This document shows positions 33,973 through 42,408 of a stretch of DNA of 64,000 bases, piece by piece. Every line of letters begins with the position of its first letter. Position 1 is the first letter of the stretch. The stretch covers positions 186,001 to 250,000 of the forward strand of contig NZ_BMGS01000009.1 of the NCBI RefSeq assembly GCF_014640315.1, in the 5' to 3' direction. The position numbers and the translations under genes are program-made. The DNA comes from Hymenobacter glacieicola. GTDB taxonomy: Bacteria; Bacteroidota; Bacteroidia; Cytophagales; Hymenobacteraceae. A model generated the notes under the pieces. That model saw only the letters and a list, made by a program, of their open reading frames with translations, made no database searches and was not told the DNA's origin.

Positions 33973-34193
33973 GTGATTTGGTGAGGTAGTGAAGAGGTGT
34001 CATAGCGAAGCGGAGCTGGGGCCACCCGTCCTCTCTTTTGCCTGAAAGCCTACTAAATTGACGAGCCCTTACGTCCGAGGTGGAGGTACGGGCTTGTCTC
34101 ATTTCCTGGGGTAGTGCTTCGTGAAGTCCTATTACGGCGGCGCTCTACTCGCCACAACAGGGCTTCACTCAATCGTCAATTCACCGAATCACC
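33973..34193. repeat. Palindromic intergenic element, copy A (221 bp)
   Basis: The left end GTGATTTGGTGAGGTAGTGA and the right end (complement GTGATTCGGTGAATTGACGA) are imperfect inverted repeats that continue inward for about 55 bases. In the centre a hairpin GACGAGCCCTTACG..GTACGGGCTTGTC spans 34060-34097. The whole element aligns with copy B at 44127-44349, with matching ends, centre and length. It begins one base after the MFS stop codon. The 294-base gap before the ABC gene (34266) otherwise holds only about 70 bases for a promoter. Confidence 0.78.
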
Positions 34194-34265
34194 CGGCCAC
34201 CGTTTCACGGCGTGAAAACTTTCCCGCGCCTGTTCGGCTTACTATAGCTCCCCTCTTTCTTCTCG

Positions 34266-36062
34266 ATGAAACTTCTTTACAGTTACCTACGCAACTACTG
34301 GGGCCTGTTAGCACTGGCGTTGTTGCTGGCGGCCATCAACCAGGTATTTTCCCTGCTCGACCCCTACATTCTGCGACAAATCATTGACCGCTACGTAACG
34401 CCTTCCCTGGAAAGCTCCCAGCGGCCTACCTTCTGGGTTTTCCTGATGGGAGGCGCGGGCCTGCTGATTCTCAAGGCCCTGGGCGTGGCCATGGTGTCGC
34501 GCATCGCCAAAAACTTCCAGGACTACTACACCAACGTGATTACCCAGCGCCTGGGGGCCCAGCTCTACTCCGACGGGCTGCGGCATTCCCTGGAGCTGCC
34601 CTACCAGGTGTTCGAGGACCAGCGCTCCGGCGAAACCCTGGGCAAGCTCCAAAAGGTGCGCACCGACGTGGAGAAGCTGATTCAGAGCTTCGTGAACGTG
34701 CTCTTTATTTCCCTGGTGGCCATCCTGTTCGTGACCTGGTACGCCATCAGCGTGTACTGGCCCATTGCGGTGGTGTACTTCCTCACCATTCCGCTACTGG
34801 CCACGCTGAGCTTATTTTTGAGCAAGCGCATCAAGGTAATTCAGAAAACCATTGTGGCCGAAACCACGGCTCTGGCCGGCTCCACCACCGAAAGTCTGCG
34901 CAACATTGAGCTGGTGAAAAGCCTGGGGCTGGCCCAGCAGGAAACCCAGCGCCTGAACGCTACCACCGAGAAAATCCTGAAGCTGGAGCTGAAAAAAGTG
35001 CGCTACCTGCGCTCCTTATCTTTTGTGCAGGGCACCTTCGTAAACCTGATGCGCAACGTGATTCTGCTGATGCTGCTGTTTCTGGTGGTGCAGCAGGTCA
35101 TTTCGGTGGGCGAGTTCTTCTCCTTCTTTATCTATTCCTTCGCCATCTTCGGGCCCCTGCAGGAAATGGGGACCATCATCAACGTGTACCGCGAAACGGA
35201 GGCCTCCCTGGCCAACTATCAGCAGATTCTGGACACGCCCAAGGAAGTGAAGCCCGCCCACCCCAAGGTGATTGAGAAAATCGAAACCCTGGCCTTCCAC
35301 GACGTACACTTCCAGCACCTGACGGCCAGCACAGCGGCCCTGTCGGGCATTTCCTTTGCAACCAAGCTGGGCGAAACCATTGCCTTCGTGGGGCCTTCCG
35401 GCTCGGGCAAAACGACCCTGGTTAAGCTGCTGGTAGGCCTTTACCCCCCAGCCGAGGGCCAAATTCTCTACAACGGCATTCCGGGCCCCGAGCTGGACTT
35501 GGACGCCTTGCGGGAGCAAATTGGCTTTGTTACCCAGGATGCCCAGCTGTTTGCCGGCACCATCCGCGAAAACCTGCGCTTTGTAGCGCCCCAAGCCACC
35601 GACGAGCAGTGCCTGCGCGCCCTGCACCAAGCCGCTGCCGACTCCCTGCTGGCCCGCGCCCCCCTGGGCCTGGATACGGTAATTGGCGAGGGCGGCGTGA
35701 AGGTTTCGGGCGGCGAAAAGCAACGCCTGAGCATCGCCCGGGCCCTGCTGCGCCACCCTACCCTACTGGTTTTCGACGAAGCCACGTCCGCCCTGGACTC
35801 ACTTACCGAAGAAGAAATCAGCCAGACGGTGCGGGAGCTTTCGGGCTCGCGCCAGCACATTACCATCCTCATTGCCCACCGCCTAAGCACCATTCTGCAC
35901 GCCGACCGCATCTTTGTGCTGGAGCGCGGCCACGTAGCCGAAGCCGGCCGCCACGACGAGCTGCTGGCTCAGCGCGGCCTCTACTACGCCATGTGGCGCC
36001 AGCAAATCGGGGAGCGGCCCCAGGCCGCCATCCAGCCCGGCCGCCAGCGCGCCGCCGTATAG
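34266..36062 (+). CDS. ABC exporter, fused permease and ATPase
   Basis: Protein of 598 residues, a half-size ABC exporter of the MsbA/MDR type. Residues ~15-320 are the six-helix transmembrane domain (opening YLRNYWGLLALALLLAAINQ; family motif ITQRLGAQLYSDGLRHSLEL). Residues ~340-590 are the ATPase, with Walker A GPSGSGKT at 376-383, the signature VSGGEKQ at 480-486, Walker B D504 and E505 (FDEATSALD), and the switch His538 (IAHRLST). All catalytic residues are present, so a homodimer is possible. The substrate is unknown; lipid or drug export is typical. It follows an MFS exporter gene but the palindromic element separates them, so they are probably not one operon. Confidence 0.9.
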   Translation: MKLLYSYLRNYWGLLALALLLAAINQVFSLLDPYILRQIIDRYVTPSLESSQRPTFWVFLMGGAGLLILKALGVAMVSRIAKNFQDYYTNVITQRLGAQLYSDGLRHSLELPYQVFEDQRSGETLGKLQKVRTDVEKLIQSFVNVLFISLVAILFVTWYAISVYWPIAVVYFLTIPLLATLSLFLSKRIKVIQKTIVAETTALAGSTTESLRNIELVKSLGLAQQETQRLNATTEKILKLELKKVRYLRSLSFVQGTFVNLMRNVILLMLLFLVVQQVISVGEFFSFFIYSFAIFGPLQEMGTIINVYRETEASLANYQQILDTPKEVKPAHPKVIEKIETLAFHDVHFQHLTASTAALSGISFATKLGETIAFVGPSGSGKTTLVKLLVGLYPPAEGQILYNGIPGPELDLDALREQIGFVTQDAQLFAGTIRENLRFVAPQATDEQCLRALHQAAADSLLARAPLGLDTVIGEGGVKVSGGEKQRLSIARALLRHPTLLVFDEATSALDSLTEEEISQTVRELSGSRQHITILIAHRLSTILHADRIFVLERGHVAEAGRHDELLAQRGLYYAMWRQQIGERPQAAIQPGRQRAAV

Positions 36063-36100
36063 CTAGGCTAAGGGTCTTTCAGGCACCACCAAAAAACGGG

Positions 36101-36173
36101 CATTCCGAGCAAGGCGAAGAATCTGCGTCAGACCGTAAAAGGTTAACCCAGATTTCTCGCCCTGCTCGGAATG
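36101..36173. repeat. Intergenic hairpin repeat, GTCATTCCGAGC type (copy 2)
   Basis: Arms CATTCCGAGCAAGGCGAAGA.. (36101-36125) and its near complement (36149-36173) enclose about 23 bases. It matches the repeat at 3841-3921 in outer arms and in the internal AATCTG motif. It lies between the convergent ABC exporter gene and the metalloprotease gene and may act as a two-way terminator. Confidence 0.75.
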
Positions 36174-36215
36174 ACCGGTTCTGGCGGCTCTTGCTTCGGC
36201 CAGACGTGGAGTAGT

Positions 36216-38309
36216 TTACTGTTTCACTACCCGCAGGCGCTGCACCAGGTTTCCGCTACGCCATTCCAGCAGGTACACGCCGGGCCGCAGGTCGGTCGGG
36301 GTAAGGGTGCGGAACGTTTGGGCGGCTGGCACGGCCGCGGAGTACACGCTCCGGCCCGTAAGGTCGAGCAGGCGCAGGGTGGCGGCTGCAGCGGCCGGCA
36401 GCTGCACCTGCAACTCGCCGGTGAAGGGGTTGGGGTAGGCGACCAGCGCGGCGCTGGCACCGGGCGCCACCGTTACCACGGCCGAGTAATGCTCCGTGCC
36501 GTCGAGGTCCTGCTGGCGCAGGCGGTAGTAGCGCAGGCCTGCCAGGGGCCGGGCGTCCAGGTAAGTGTAGTCGTGAGCGGTAGTGCTGTTGCCGGCGGCC
36601 GGCACCTGGGTAAGCTCGGTCCAGGTGGTGGCGGCCGGGTCGTCAGCCGCTTCCACGGCGAAGAAACGGCTGTTCAACTCCACCGACGTGCGCCACCGCA
36701 GCTGCACGCCCGTCGGGCCCGCTTCGGCCCCAAAGCTTACGAGGGTTACGGGCAGGGGTACCGGGGCCAGCCGTGCGTAGGCCGCGTTGTTACACCGTAC
36801 TGCCGAAAGACTAAAATCAGTTTCGGCATTACCGCCAGCCACGTCGCTGGCCACGCTGAGCACGCGGTTCTTGGTGTTGGGCGCAATGGCAAAGTGCATC
36901 ACAGCGCCCGGCTTGATGATGTGCCCGAGCTGGATGCCGTGGCCCTGCTCGTGCAGCGCTACCGTTTCAAAATCGAACTGGCCCCCCGCGGGATTGGCGG
37001 CCGTAAACTGCCAGTTGCGCTCCTCGTCATAGAGGTAGTCGGTTTCGACTAACACCCAGTTGATACCGCCCCCGTTCGTGCTGCAGCCCACGTAGTAGGA
37101 GTAAGTGATGCCCAGCACCCCGGCCGCTAGCTCCCCGGCATCATCAAAGCTGACGATGTTCACATTGTCGCGGGCATTGGCATTGATGGAGTTGTTAGTA
37201 GCGGCCATGCGGCGGTTGGCTCCTACCCCGTTGCGCCAGGTCAGCAGGGCCCGCTCAAAGGACTCCTTGGCGGCCGTATTGGCCGCGAAACGCTCGTTGT
37301 ATTGCAGCGTATAGCCGCCCTGCCCGTCGCGGCCAACCAGGGCCACGCGGTACGAATTCAGGGGAGTAGTGGCGCTGGTCTGATGGCTCAGATTAATCAG
37401 GGCGTAGTCAATCGTTACGTTATCAGCGCTGAGGGCGCTTTCCGCGGTGCCATTGGTAACCAGCACGGCCCCGGAGCCAGCCGCCCCCGCATTGCCGATG
37501 GTGTAAGAAGGCACCCGCACCTTGATTTCCGTATCGGACCAGCTCAGGTAGTCGGTGGCCAGCGGCGACACGAACGACTGCCCGCCATTATCGGAGTTCC
37601 GGAAGCCCACGGTGCCCGTTCCCTGGGTAGCCCCAAACCCCGAGCCGCTGATGGTCAGCACGCTGGTAGTACCGGCCGTAATGGTGGTGGGGCTCAGCCC
37701 GCTGATGAGCGGGGCGGCGCCGGGCCGGGCCGCCCGTTTCAGGCGGGCCTGCAGCGAGGCGTTGGGTTGCACGGGGCGGAAGGTATGGCCAGTTTGGGCT
37801 TCCAGGGCAGGGTACAGGTCGTTTTCAATGGAAGCGTAGCGGGCAAAGGGCTCCGCGGCCGTGGCCGTGTTCAGGTCGTAGCTGATCAGGCCCTGGGGCC
37901 CGGCATAGAGGCGGTAGCGGCCGGGCTGGCGGGGGTCGGGCTCCAGCAGAAATACCGCCTGCTGGCCCACGGCCAGTTGGGGCGAGTTAGTCACTTCTTC
38001 CCGCCGCAGCCCTACCGTGCCGCCGGCCGTCACCAGGGTAACATTTCCGGCGGGCAGCGTGCCCCGGAATACTTTATATACTTCGAGTTCGTTAAGGGTT
38101 ATGATGTGCGGCCCTTCGTCCTGGCTGCGGGTAGCGGCTACGCGGGCTTCCACAATTACGGTGGCGGCGGCAATGCGCTGGCGCAAGGGAATGGGCTCCA
38201 GCAAGCAGGCATCCTGGGCTACAGCAAGACCGGGGGTGGCGGCTAGCAGCCCCAGTACAGCGGCGCCCGTCCGGAGGAACCTATTCCACCTCAATTGTGT
38301 TTTTTTCAT
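36216..38309 (-). CDS. Secreted metzincin-like protease with IPT/TIG domain and T9SS tail
   Basis: Protein of 697 residues. ATG 38309 (MKKTQLRWNRFLRTGAAVLG..) opens a signal peptide ending AVAQD. Residues ~25-190 are unassigned, ~195-300 an IPT/TIG immunoglobulin-like domain (PLISGLSPTTITAGTTSVLT, SGSGFGATQG). Residues ~320-490 hold a zinc-protease motif HEQGHGIQLGH (H453, E454, H457, H463) and a Met-turn-like GAVMHF (M471), as in matrixin-type metzincins, although the Gly usual at the eighth position is Gln. Residues ~515-610 look like a fibronectin-type segment, and ~624-697 a Por/T9SS sorting domain (YPNPFTGELQVQ). It should be exported across the outer membrane. Substrate unknown. Confidence 0.85.
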   Translation of the reverse strand: MKKTQLRWNRFLRTGAAVLGLLAATPGLAVAQDACLLEPIPLRQRIAAATVIVEARVAATRSQDEGPHIITLNELEVYKVFRGTLPAGNVTLVTAGGTVGLRREEVTNSPQLAVGQQAVFLLEPDPRQPGRYRLYAGPQGLISYDLNTATAAEPFARYASIENDLYPALEAQTGHTFRPVQPNASLQARLKRAARPGAAPLISGLSPTTITAGTTSVLTISGSGFGATQGTGTVGFRNSDNGGQSFVSPLATDYLSWSDTEIKVRVPSYTIGNAGAAGSGAVLVTNGTAESALSADNVTIDYALINLSHQTSATTPLNSYRVALVGRDGQGGYTLQYNERFAANTAAKESFERALLTWRNGVGANRRMAATNNSINANARDNVNIVSFDDAGELAAGVLGITYSYYVGCSTNGGGINWVLVETDYLYDEERNWQFTAANPAGGQFDFETVALHEQGHGIQLGHIIKPGAVMHFAIAPNTKNRVLSVASDVAGGNAETDFSLSAVRCNNAAYARLAPVPLPVTLVSFGAEAGPTGVQLRWRTSVELNSRFFAVEAADDPAATTWTELTQVPAAGNSTTAHDYTYLDARPLAGLRYYRLRQQDLDGTEHYSAVVTVAPGASAALVAYPNPFTGELQVQLPAAAAATLRLLDLTGRSVYSAAVPAAQTFRTLTPTDLRPGVYLLEWRSGNLVQRLRVVKQ

Positions 38310-38499
38310 GTAGCTCAGTATAGATTCAGCGTTTTTCACCCCGCTTTCTGTCCGCTTGTCGGACAGTCTTTGTTGGCGGTACAAGTACAGAAATATGCGC
38401 TACAAACTTTTCCTTGCCCCCTTTTAGTTCCTTACCCTTTGCCGATAGTTTTCGGCAAGGTTCTTGTTCTTAAGCCATTACACTTAACAGGATTTTTTC

Positions 38500-39384
38500 A
38501 TGAACCACCCTTGCTTCTTCCGCCGCTTCGCAGGCTTGGTGCTTGCCGGGTGGCTCCTACTTACCGGCTCGCTGCAAGCGCAATCCACTACCGGCCAGCG
38601 CGACGTCCTGCGCGAAATCACGGATGTAGTGGGCCTAAAGCCCCGCTTCGAGCTGCGGGCAACGACTGAAGTACAAAACGCGGCTGCCGTCGTGTACGGG
38701 GGCAAACGTTACCTGCTCTATAACCCGCAGTTTGTGGCCGCCGTGAACCGCGCCGGCCGCACCGACTGGGCGGGCATCAGCATTCTGGCCCACGAAATGG
38801 GCCACCACCTCAATGGCCACACCCTGCGCGCCGGCGGCTCCAACCCCGCCGATGAGCTGGAAGCCGACGAGTTTTCGGGTTTTGTGCTGCGCAAGATGGG
38901 CGCCAGCCTGGCCCAGGCCCAGGCCGGTATGGCCGTGGTTTCCGATGACGAGGCCTCGCCTACCCACCCGGGCCGCCGCACCCGCCTGACCTCCATTGGG
39001 GAAGGCTGGCAGCGGGCCAACCAGCAGATTGTAGCCAGCACCCGCGTGGCTGCTCCTTCCGCTGCGCCTGCCGTGCTGGCCGACCGCGCTACGGCGCCGG
39101 TACGCACGGTAGCCACCTCGGCTAGCCCGGTGAGCGTGCTGGGCAAAATCACCTTCCGCGACAATCCCGACGAGTTTTTCTACCTCACCAACCGCTTGAG
39201 CGTGGTGCGCGTAGACCCCGCCGACCGCACGGCGCAGGTGGTAGGCCGCCTGACCCGCTCGGAAAGCACCAATTACCCCTACGTGCTAGTTGATGGACAG
39301 CAGCGTCGCCTCTACATCAGCCGCAGCGGCGGTATTTTTGATACCACCGGGCGGCAGGTAGCCATGCTCTCCGATCCTTCGTAA
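38500..39384 (+). CDS. Exported M48-like metalloprotease
   Basis: Protein of 294 residues with a signal peptide (..FAGLVLAGWLLLTGSLQAQ). The zinc motif HEMGHH (H98, E99, H102) is followed by NGHTL, and ELEADEFSG (E119/E121) supplies the third ligand region, as in M48 peptidases. The protein YGGKRYLLYNPQFV segment before it fits peptidases that degrade or remodel envelope proteins. The C-terminal ~100 residues (FRDNPDEFFYLTNRLSVVRV..) are an unassigned beta-rich domain. It should act in the periplasm. It diverges from the metzincin-like gene, with 190 bases between them, so the two proteases may share a regulatory region; no clean -7 box was found there. Confidence 0.87.
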   Translation: MNHPCFFRRFAGLVLAGWLLLTGSLQAQSTTGQRDVLREITDVVGLKPRFELRATTEVQNAAAVVYGGKRYLLYNPQFVAAVNRAGRTDWAGISILAHEMGHHLNGHTLRAGGSNPADELEADEFSGFVLRKMGASLAQAQAGMAVVSDDEASPTHPGRRTRLTSIGEGWQRANQQIVASTRVAAPSAAPAVLADRATAPVRTVATSASPVSVLGKITFRDNPDEFFYLTNRLSVVRVDPADRTAQVVGRLTRSESTNYPYVLVDGQQRRLYISRSGGIFDTTGRQVAMLSDPS

Positions 39385-39405
39385 AGCGCCTGAACGCGCT
39401 ACTTG

Positions 39406-39449
39406 TACAAGCCAAGGCCAGCTTCCGTGGAAGCTGGCCTTGGCTTGTA
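39406..39449. terminator. Long near-uninterrupted palindrome after the M48-like gene
   Basis: Perfect 21-bp arms (39406-39426 and 39429-39449) with only a two-base centre, core GCCAAGGCCAGCTTCC. No T run follows. It starts 22 bases after the stop codon and may be a terminator or transcript stabiliser. Confidence 0.65.
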
Positions 39450-39574
39450 TCGTTATTATAGAACGTGGCAGAGCAATGACCAACCATAGCCAGGGCGCCC
39501 ACCTGACGGAAAAAGCTGTGACGGCGCCCGGCTGCCCTACCCTAGTCGTGGGGTAGCGCTTTGCGCGTGGGGGC

Positions 39575-39582
39575 TACCTTTG
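39575..39582 (+). promoter_or_regulatory. Candidate -7 box of the PhzF gene
   Basis: TACCTTTG matches the Bacteroidota -7 consensus, 24 bases before the ATG. A -33 TTG at the right distance is not seen. Confidence 0.45.
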
Positions 39583-39605
39583 GCCCTACACCTACTCATT
39601 TCGCA

Positions 39606-40508
39606 ATGCCTTCCTATCCTTTTCTGCTGGTAGATGCCTTCACCCAGACGGCCCTGGGCGGTAACCCCTGCGCCGTCGTGCTCGATGCCGATGACCTGAG
39701 CGAGCAGCAGATGCAGCGCCTGGCCCAGGAGTTCAACCAGTCTGAAACCGCCTTTGTGCGGACGTCGGACGTGGCGGCTTTCGGGGTGCGCTACTTTACT
39801 CCCAGCGAGGAAATCCCCCTGGCCGGGCATCCGACTATTGCTACCATCACGGCGCTGCTGCACACGGGCCGGCTGGCGCGGCCCACTGCCGTGCCGCTGG
39901 CACTCGAGTTGGAGTTGCTGCACGGCCCTATTGCTATTTCGGTGCAGCCTCCCCAGGCCGCCGGCGCTCCGGCCCAGGTCGTCATGACCCAGCGCCGGCC
40001 CATCTTCGGGCAGGTGCATGATCCGGCCGAGGTGCTGCCGCTTTTCGGTCTTACTCTTGCGGACCTGGTGCCGGGCTCAGTTATTCAGACGGTAAGTACG
40101 GGCACGCCTCAACTGATGATGTTCCTGCGCGATGCCGCTACCCTGCGGCGGGCTTATTTACCTAATCCCGCAGCCCTGGAAGCGTACCGCCGCCGCACTG
40201 ATTTCTTCAGTTCCCACCTGTTCTGCCTGGAAGGCGCCACGCCCGCTGGCGCTACTTTCGCCCGCCACCTCTGCACCCCACCCGACGTGTTGGAAGACCC
40301 CGTGACGGGTTCCGCCACCGGCGGCATGGCCGCCTACCTCTGGCACTACGGCTACCTGACTACCCCTAATTTTGTGGCCGAGCAGGGGCATTGGCTGGGC
40401 CGGCCCGGCACGGTAGAAGTACGCGTGCTAGGCCCCCGCGAAGCCATTGACGCCGTGCAAATTGGTGGTACCGGCGTGGTGGTGCTGGAAGGCCAGTTGC
40501 AACTCTGA
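39606..40508 (+). CDS. PhzF-family isomerase
   Basis: Protein of 300 residues of the PhzF/YHI9 family, named for the enzyme that isomerises trans-2,3-dihydro-3-hydroxyanthranilate in phenazine synthesis. The two-lobed diaminopimelate-epimerase-like fold is signalled by FLLVDAFTQTALGGNPCAVV, the catalytic Glu47 in FNQSETAFV, VRYFTPSEEIPLAGHPTIAT and the C-terminal DPVTGSATGGMAAYL. There are no other phenazine genes here, so the true substrate is unknown, as for most family members. ATG 39606 is chosen over the upstream in-frame start because it gives the family N-terminus MPSYPFLLVDAF. It stands alone. Confidence 0.92.
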   Translation: MPSYPFLLVDAFTQTALGGNPCAVVLDADDLSEQQMQRLAQEFNQSETAFVRTSDVAAFGVRYFTPSEEIPLAGHPTIATITALLHTGRLARPTAVPLALELELLHGPIAISVQPPQAAGAPAQVVMTQRRPIFGQVHDPAEVLPLFGLTLADLVPGSVIQTVSTGTPQLMMFLRDAATLRRAYLPNPAALEAYRRRTDFFSSHLFCLEGATPAGATFARHLCTPPDVLEDPVTGSATGGMAAYLWHYGYLTTPNFVAEQGHWLGRPGTVEVRVLGPREAIDAVQIGGTGVVVLEGQLQL

Positions 40509-40643
40509 GCACAATGAAACGGCAGGGGCCCCGTTAGGAGCGTAGCCGCTGGGTTGGGAACGGAGGCTAGTGTGGCGCTTGTTGGTACTAGTTGCCGCCG
40601 CTTTAGGGCTGCCTTTCTTTCCTGACCCTTACCCTGACTCTAG

Positions 40644-41465
40644 ATGCCTGAATTACCAGAAGTTGAAACGTACCGCCGTTTTCTGGAAGAGATGATGCTT
40701 CAGCAGTCCATCGTGGCTGTGGAAGTAAAAGACCCGCACGTACTGGCTGTTGACGAGGATACCCTGCGCCAGGCGCTGGTAGGCTGCACCGTAACGGGCA
40801 CGAGCAGGCTCGGCAAAAACTGTTTTCTGCTGCTGGACAGTGGCCCGGCCCTGGTGCTGCACTTCGGCATGACTGGTGACGTAGGCGCCTACCGCCACGA
40901 AGAGGATGCGCCGCGCTTTACCCGCGTAGCATTCCATCTGGCTTCGGGCCTGCGGGTGGCCTTTATCGACCCGCGGAAGTTTGGGCGCATCCGGCTGGCA
41001 GAAAGCGTGGGCCACTATCAGCAGGCCAAAAAGCTGGGCCCCGATGCCCTAGACATTACCGCCGAGGAGCTGGAGCATAAGCTACACCGCCGCAAAACCA
41101 TCCTAAAACCACTGCTGCTAGACCAGAGCATCACGGCGGGTCTCGGCAATTGGATTGTAGATGAAGTGCTGTTTCAGGCCCGGATTCACCCTGAGCGCAC
41201 GGCTCATACGCTGTCGAATGCAGAATTTAAAGATCTGCACCAAGCCATTCAGTTGGTATTGCACACGGCAATCGGGCATGAGGCTACCTACCGGGATTTT
41301 CCGGCTGGTTTTCTTATCCATGCCCGGGAATGGGACGATTCCGCGACACCAGGTACTGATAGCCATCTGTTCTGCCCTCGCCACCCTGATACTAAAATAG
41401 AAAAATTTTATGTTGGCGGACGGACCACCTACGTATGCCCTCGGTGTCAGCAGGCCAACAGGTAA
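40644..41465 (+). CDS. Formamidopyrimidine-DNA glycosylase family protein
   Basis: Protein of 273 residues of the Fpg/Nei family, which removes oxidised bases such as 8-oxoguanine and cuts the abasic site. The essential Pro2-Glu3 (MPELPEVE) is intact, as are Lys58 (RLGKN), the helix-two-turn-helix region GLGNWIVDEVLFQARIHPER and the terminal zinc finger with GGRTTYVCPRC. In the finger the first pair of ligands reads Cys-Pro-Arg-His rather than Cys-x-x-Cys, so the metal site is probably CHCC. MutM or a Nei-like relative cannot be fully separated by sequence alone, so no symbol is given. It is a single gene with a terminator 29 bases downstream. Confidence 0.9.
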   Translation: MPELPEVETYRRFLEEMMLQQSIVAVEVKDPHVLAVDEDTLRQALVGCTVTGTSRLGKNCFLLLDSGPALVLHFGMTGDVGAYRHEEDAPRFTRVAFHLASGLRVAFIDPRKFGRIRLAESVGHYQQAKKLGPDALDITAEELEHKLHRRKTILKPLLLDQSITAGLGNWIVDEVLFQARIHPERTAHTLSNAEFKDLHQAIQLVLHTAIGHEATYRDFPAGFLIHAREWDDSATPGTDSHLFCPRHPDTKIEKFYVGGRTTYVCPRCQQANR

Positions 41466-41493
41466 CCTATAAAATACTATTGCACCTATATAT

Positions 41494-41530
41494 TAGCCAG
41501 CTACTAACTAGCTGGCTATTTTCATTTTTA
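41494..41530 (+). terminator. Intrinsic terminator of the Fpg gene
   Basis: TAGCCAGCTA / TAGCTGGCTA stem with a five-base loop, followed by TTTTCATTTTTA. The rest of the AT-rich gap to 41777 (about 250 bases) holds a promoter candidate but no gene. Confidence 0.85.
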
Positions 41531-41648
41531 AAGGATAATGATATGAACCTGCTAATAAAATGCGCTATATATTGTACCATATAAGGAGAACTTGGTACAA
41601 ATCAGCCAAAATAGCTAACCACCTGAACCAGCATTAATTATAATTACT

Positions 41649-41656
41649 TAGCTTTG
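41649..41656 (+). promoter_or_regulatory. Candidate -7 box of the small lipoprotein gene
   Basis: TAGCTTTG fits TAnnTTTG in strongly AT-rich DNA. It would give a leader of about 115 bases. No good -33 TTG is visible. Confidence 0.45.
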
Positions 41657-41777
41657 CATCAACGGTAACCACAAGGAAGCCAAGTAGTAGAGAAGTTGGA
41701 CGTAAAAAGTGAGGCATATGCCGCAGATATACTACGCCTCGAAGCGTGTTGTTGCACAATCACCAAAACCCGTTTTC

Positions 41778-42278
41778 ATGAAGAAACTGCCCGTGTTCCT
41801 GAGCCTGCTGGCTAGCACCCTTGTGTTTGCCTCCTGTGAGAAAGAGATTGAGCAGATTAAAGACCCCGCCCAGGAAGTGGCAGCCGCCGCTACAACTGTC
41901 CAATCGAAACCGGAACTGTTGGCCGCTGGCCCCTGGCACCTGACCAGCCTGACGCTGGCTACGGCCGCTCCCGGCGCTACGGCTACCCCTGCCGTGGACA
42001 TTTTCCCCCGCATGAAGCCCGCCCAGCGCGACAATCTGCACAGCTTTGCAACCAGTGGCGCGTATACGCTGGATGAGGCGGCCGTAAAAGCTTACCCTGA
42101 AGCCCCGCAGCAAAGCACCGGCACCTGGAAGCTAGCTGGCGATTCGCTGACCATCTCCCAGCCCGACGTGACCCGTCACTTCGCCGTGGAGGAACTCACC
42201 AGCACCACCCTGCGCATCAAGCTGACCCAAACCAGCGAGCAAGGAACCAACACCTACACCTCCGTATTCTCCCGCTAA
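41778..42278 (+). CDS. Small lipoprotein, lipocalin-like
   Basis: Protein of 166 residues. ATG 41778 is chosen (the frame is open from 41709) because it opens a lipoprotein signal sequence, MKKLPVFLSLLASTLVFASC, with the lipid-anchored Cys at about residue 20. The rest alternates beta-strands (GPWHLTSLTLATA, GAYTLDEAAVKAY, STGTWKLAGDSLTISQ, TLRIKLTQTSEQ), a pattern typical of the lipocalin-like DUF4923/DUF5004-type lipoproteins of Bacteroidota that measure cost of fit around a small ligand. The family call is approximate. No neighbours suggest a role. It ends at a very strong two-way hairpin. Confidence 0.75.
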   Translation: MKKLPVFLSLLASTLVFASCEKEIEQIKDPAQEVAAAATTVQSKPELLAAGPWHLTSLTLATAAPGATATPAVDIFPRMKPAQRDNLHSFATSGAYTLDEAAVKAYPEAPQQSTGTWKLAGDSLTISQPDVTRHFAVEELTSTTLRIKLTQTSEQGTNTYTSVFSR

Positions 42279-42295
42279 GCGCGGCGCTTTACTGC

Positions 42296-42360
42296 AAGCC
42301 CGCCGAAACAGTAAAGCGCCCGGCCATAATGACCGGGCGCTTTACTGTTTCGGCGGGCTT
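42296..42360. terminator. Very long perfect bidirectional terminator
   Basis: Perfect 28-bp arms (42296-42323 and 42333-42360) with a nine-base loop, between the convergent lipoprotein and SDR genes. TTTTTT follows after four bases on the plus strand. It is the longest perfect stem in the window. Confidence 0.9.
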
Positions 42361-42408
42361 CCGTTTTTTAGTGGGTACGACGGCTACCCTCCTGGTTTCG
42401 GCAGACCC

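Noticed and set aside
33973..34193. Insertion sequence
   Set aside because: The element has inverted ends but no transposase frame and no visible target duplication; it is listed as a repeat instead.
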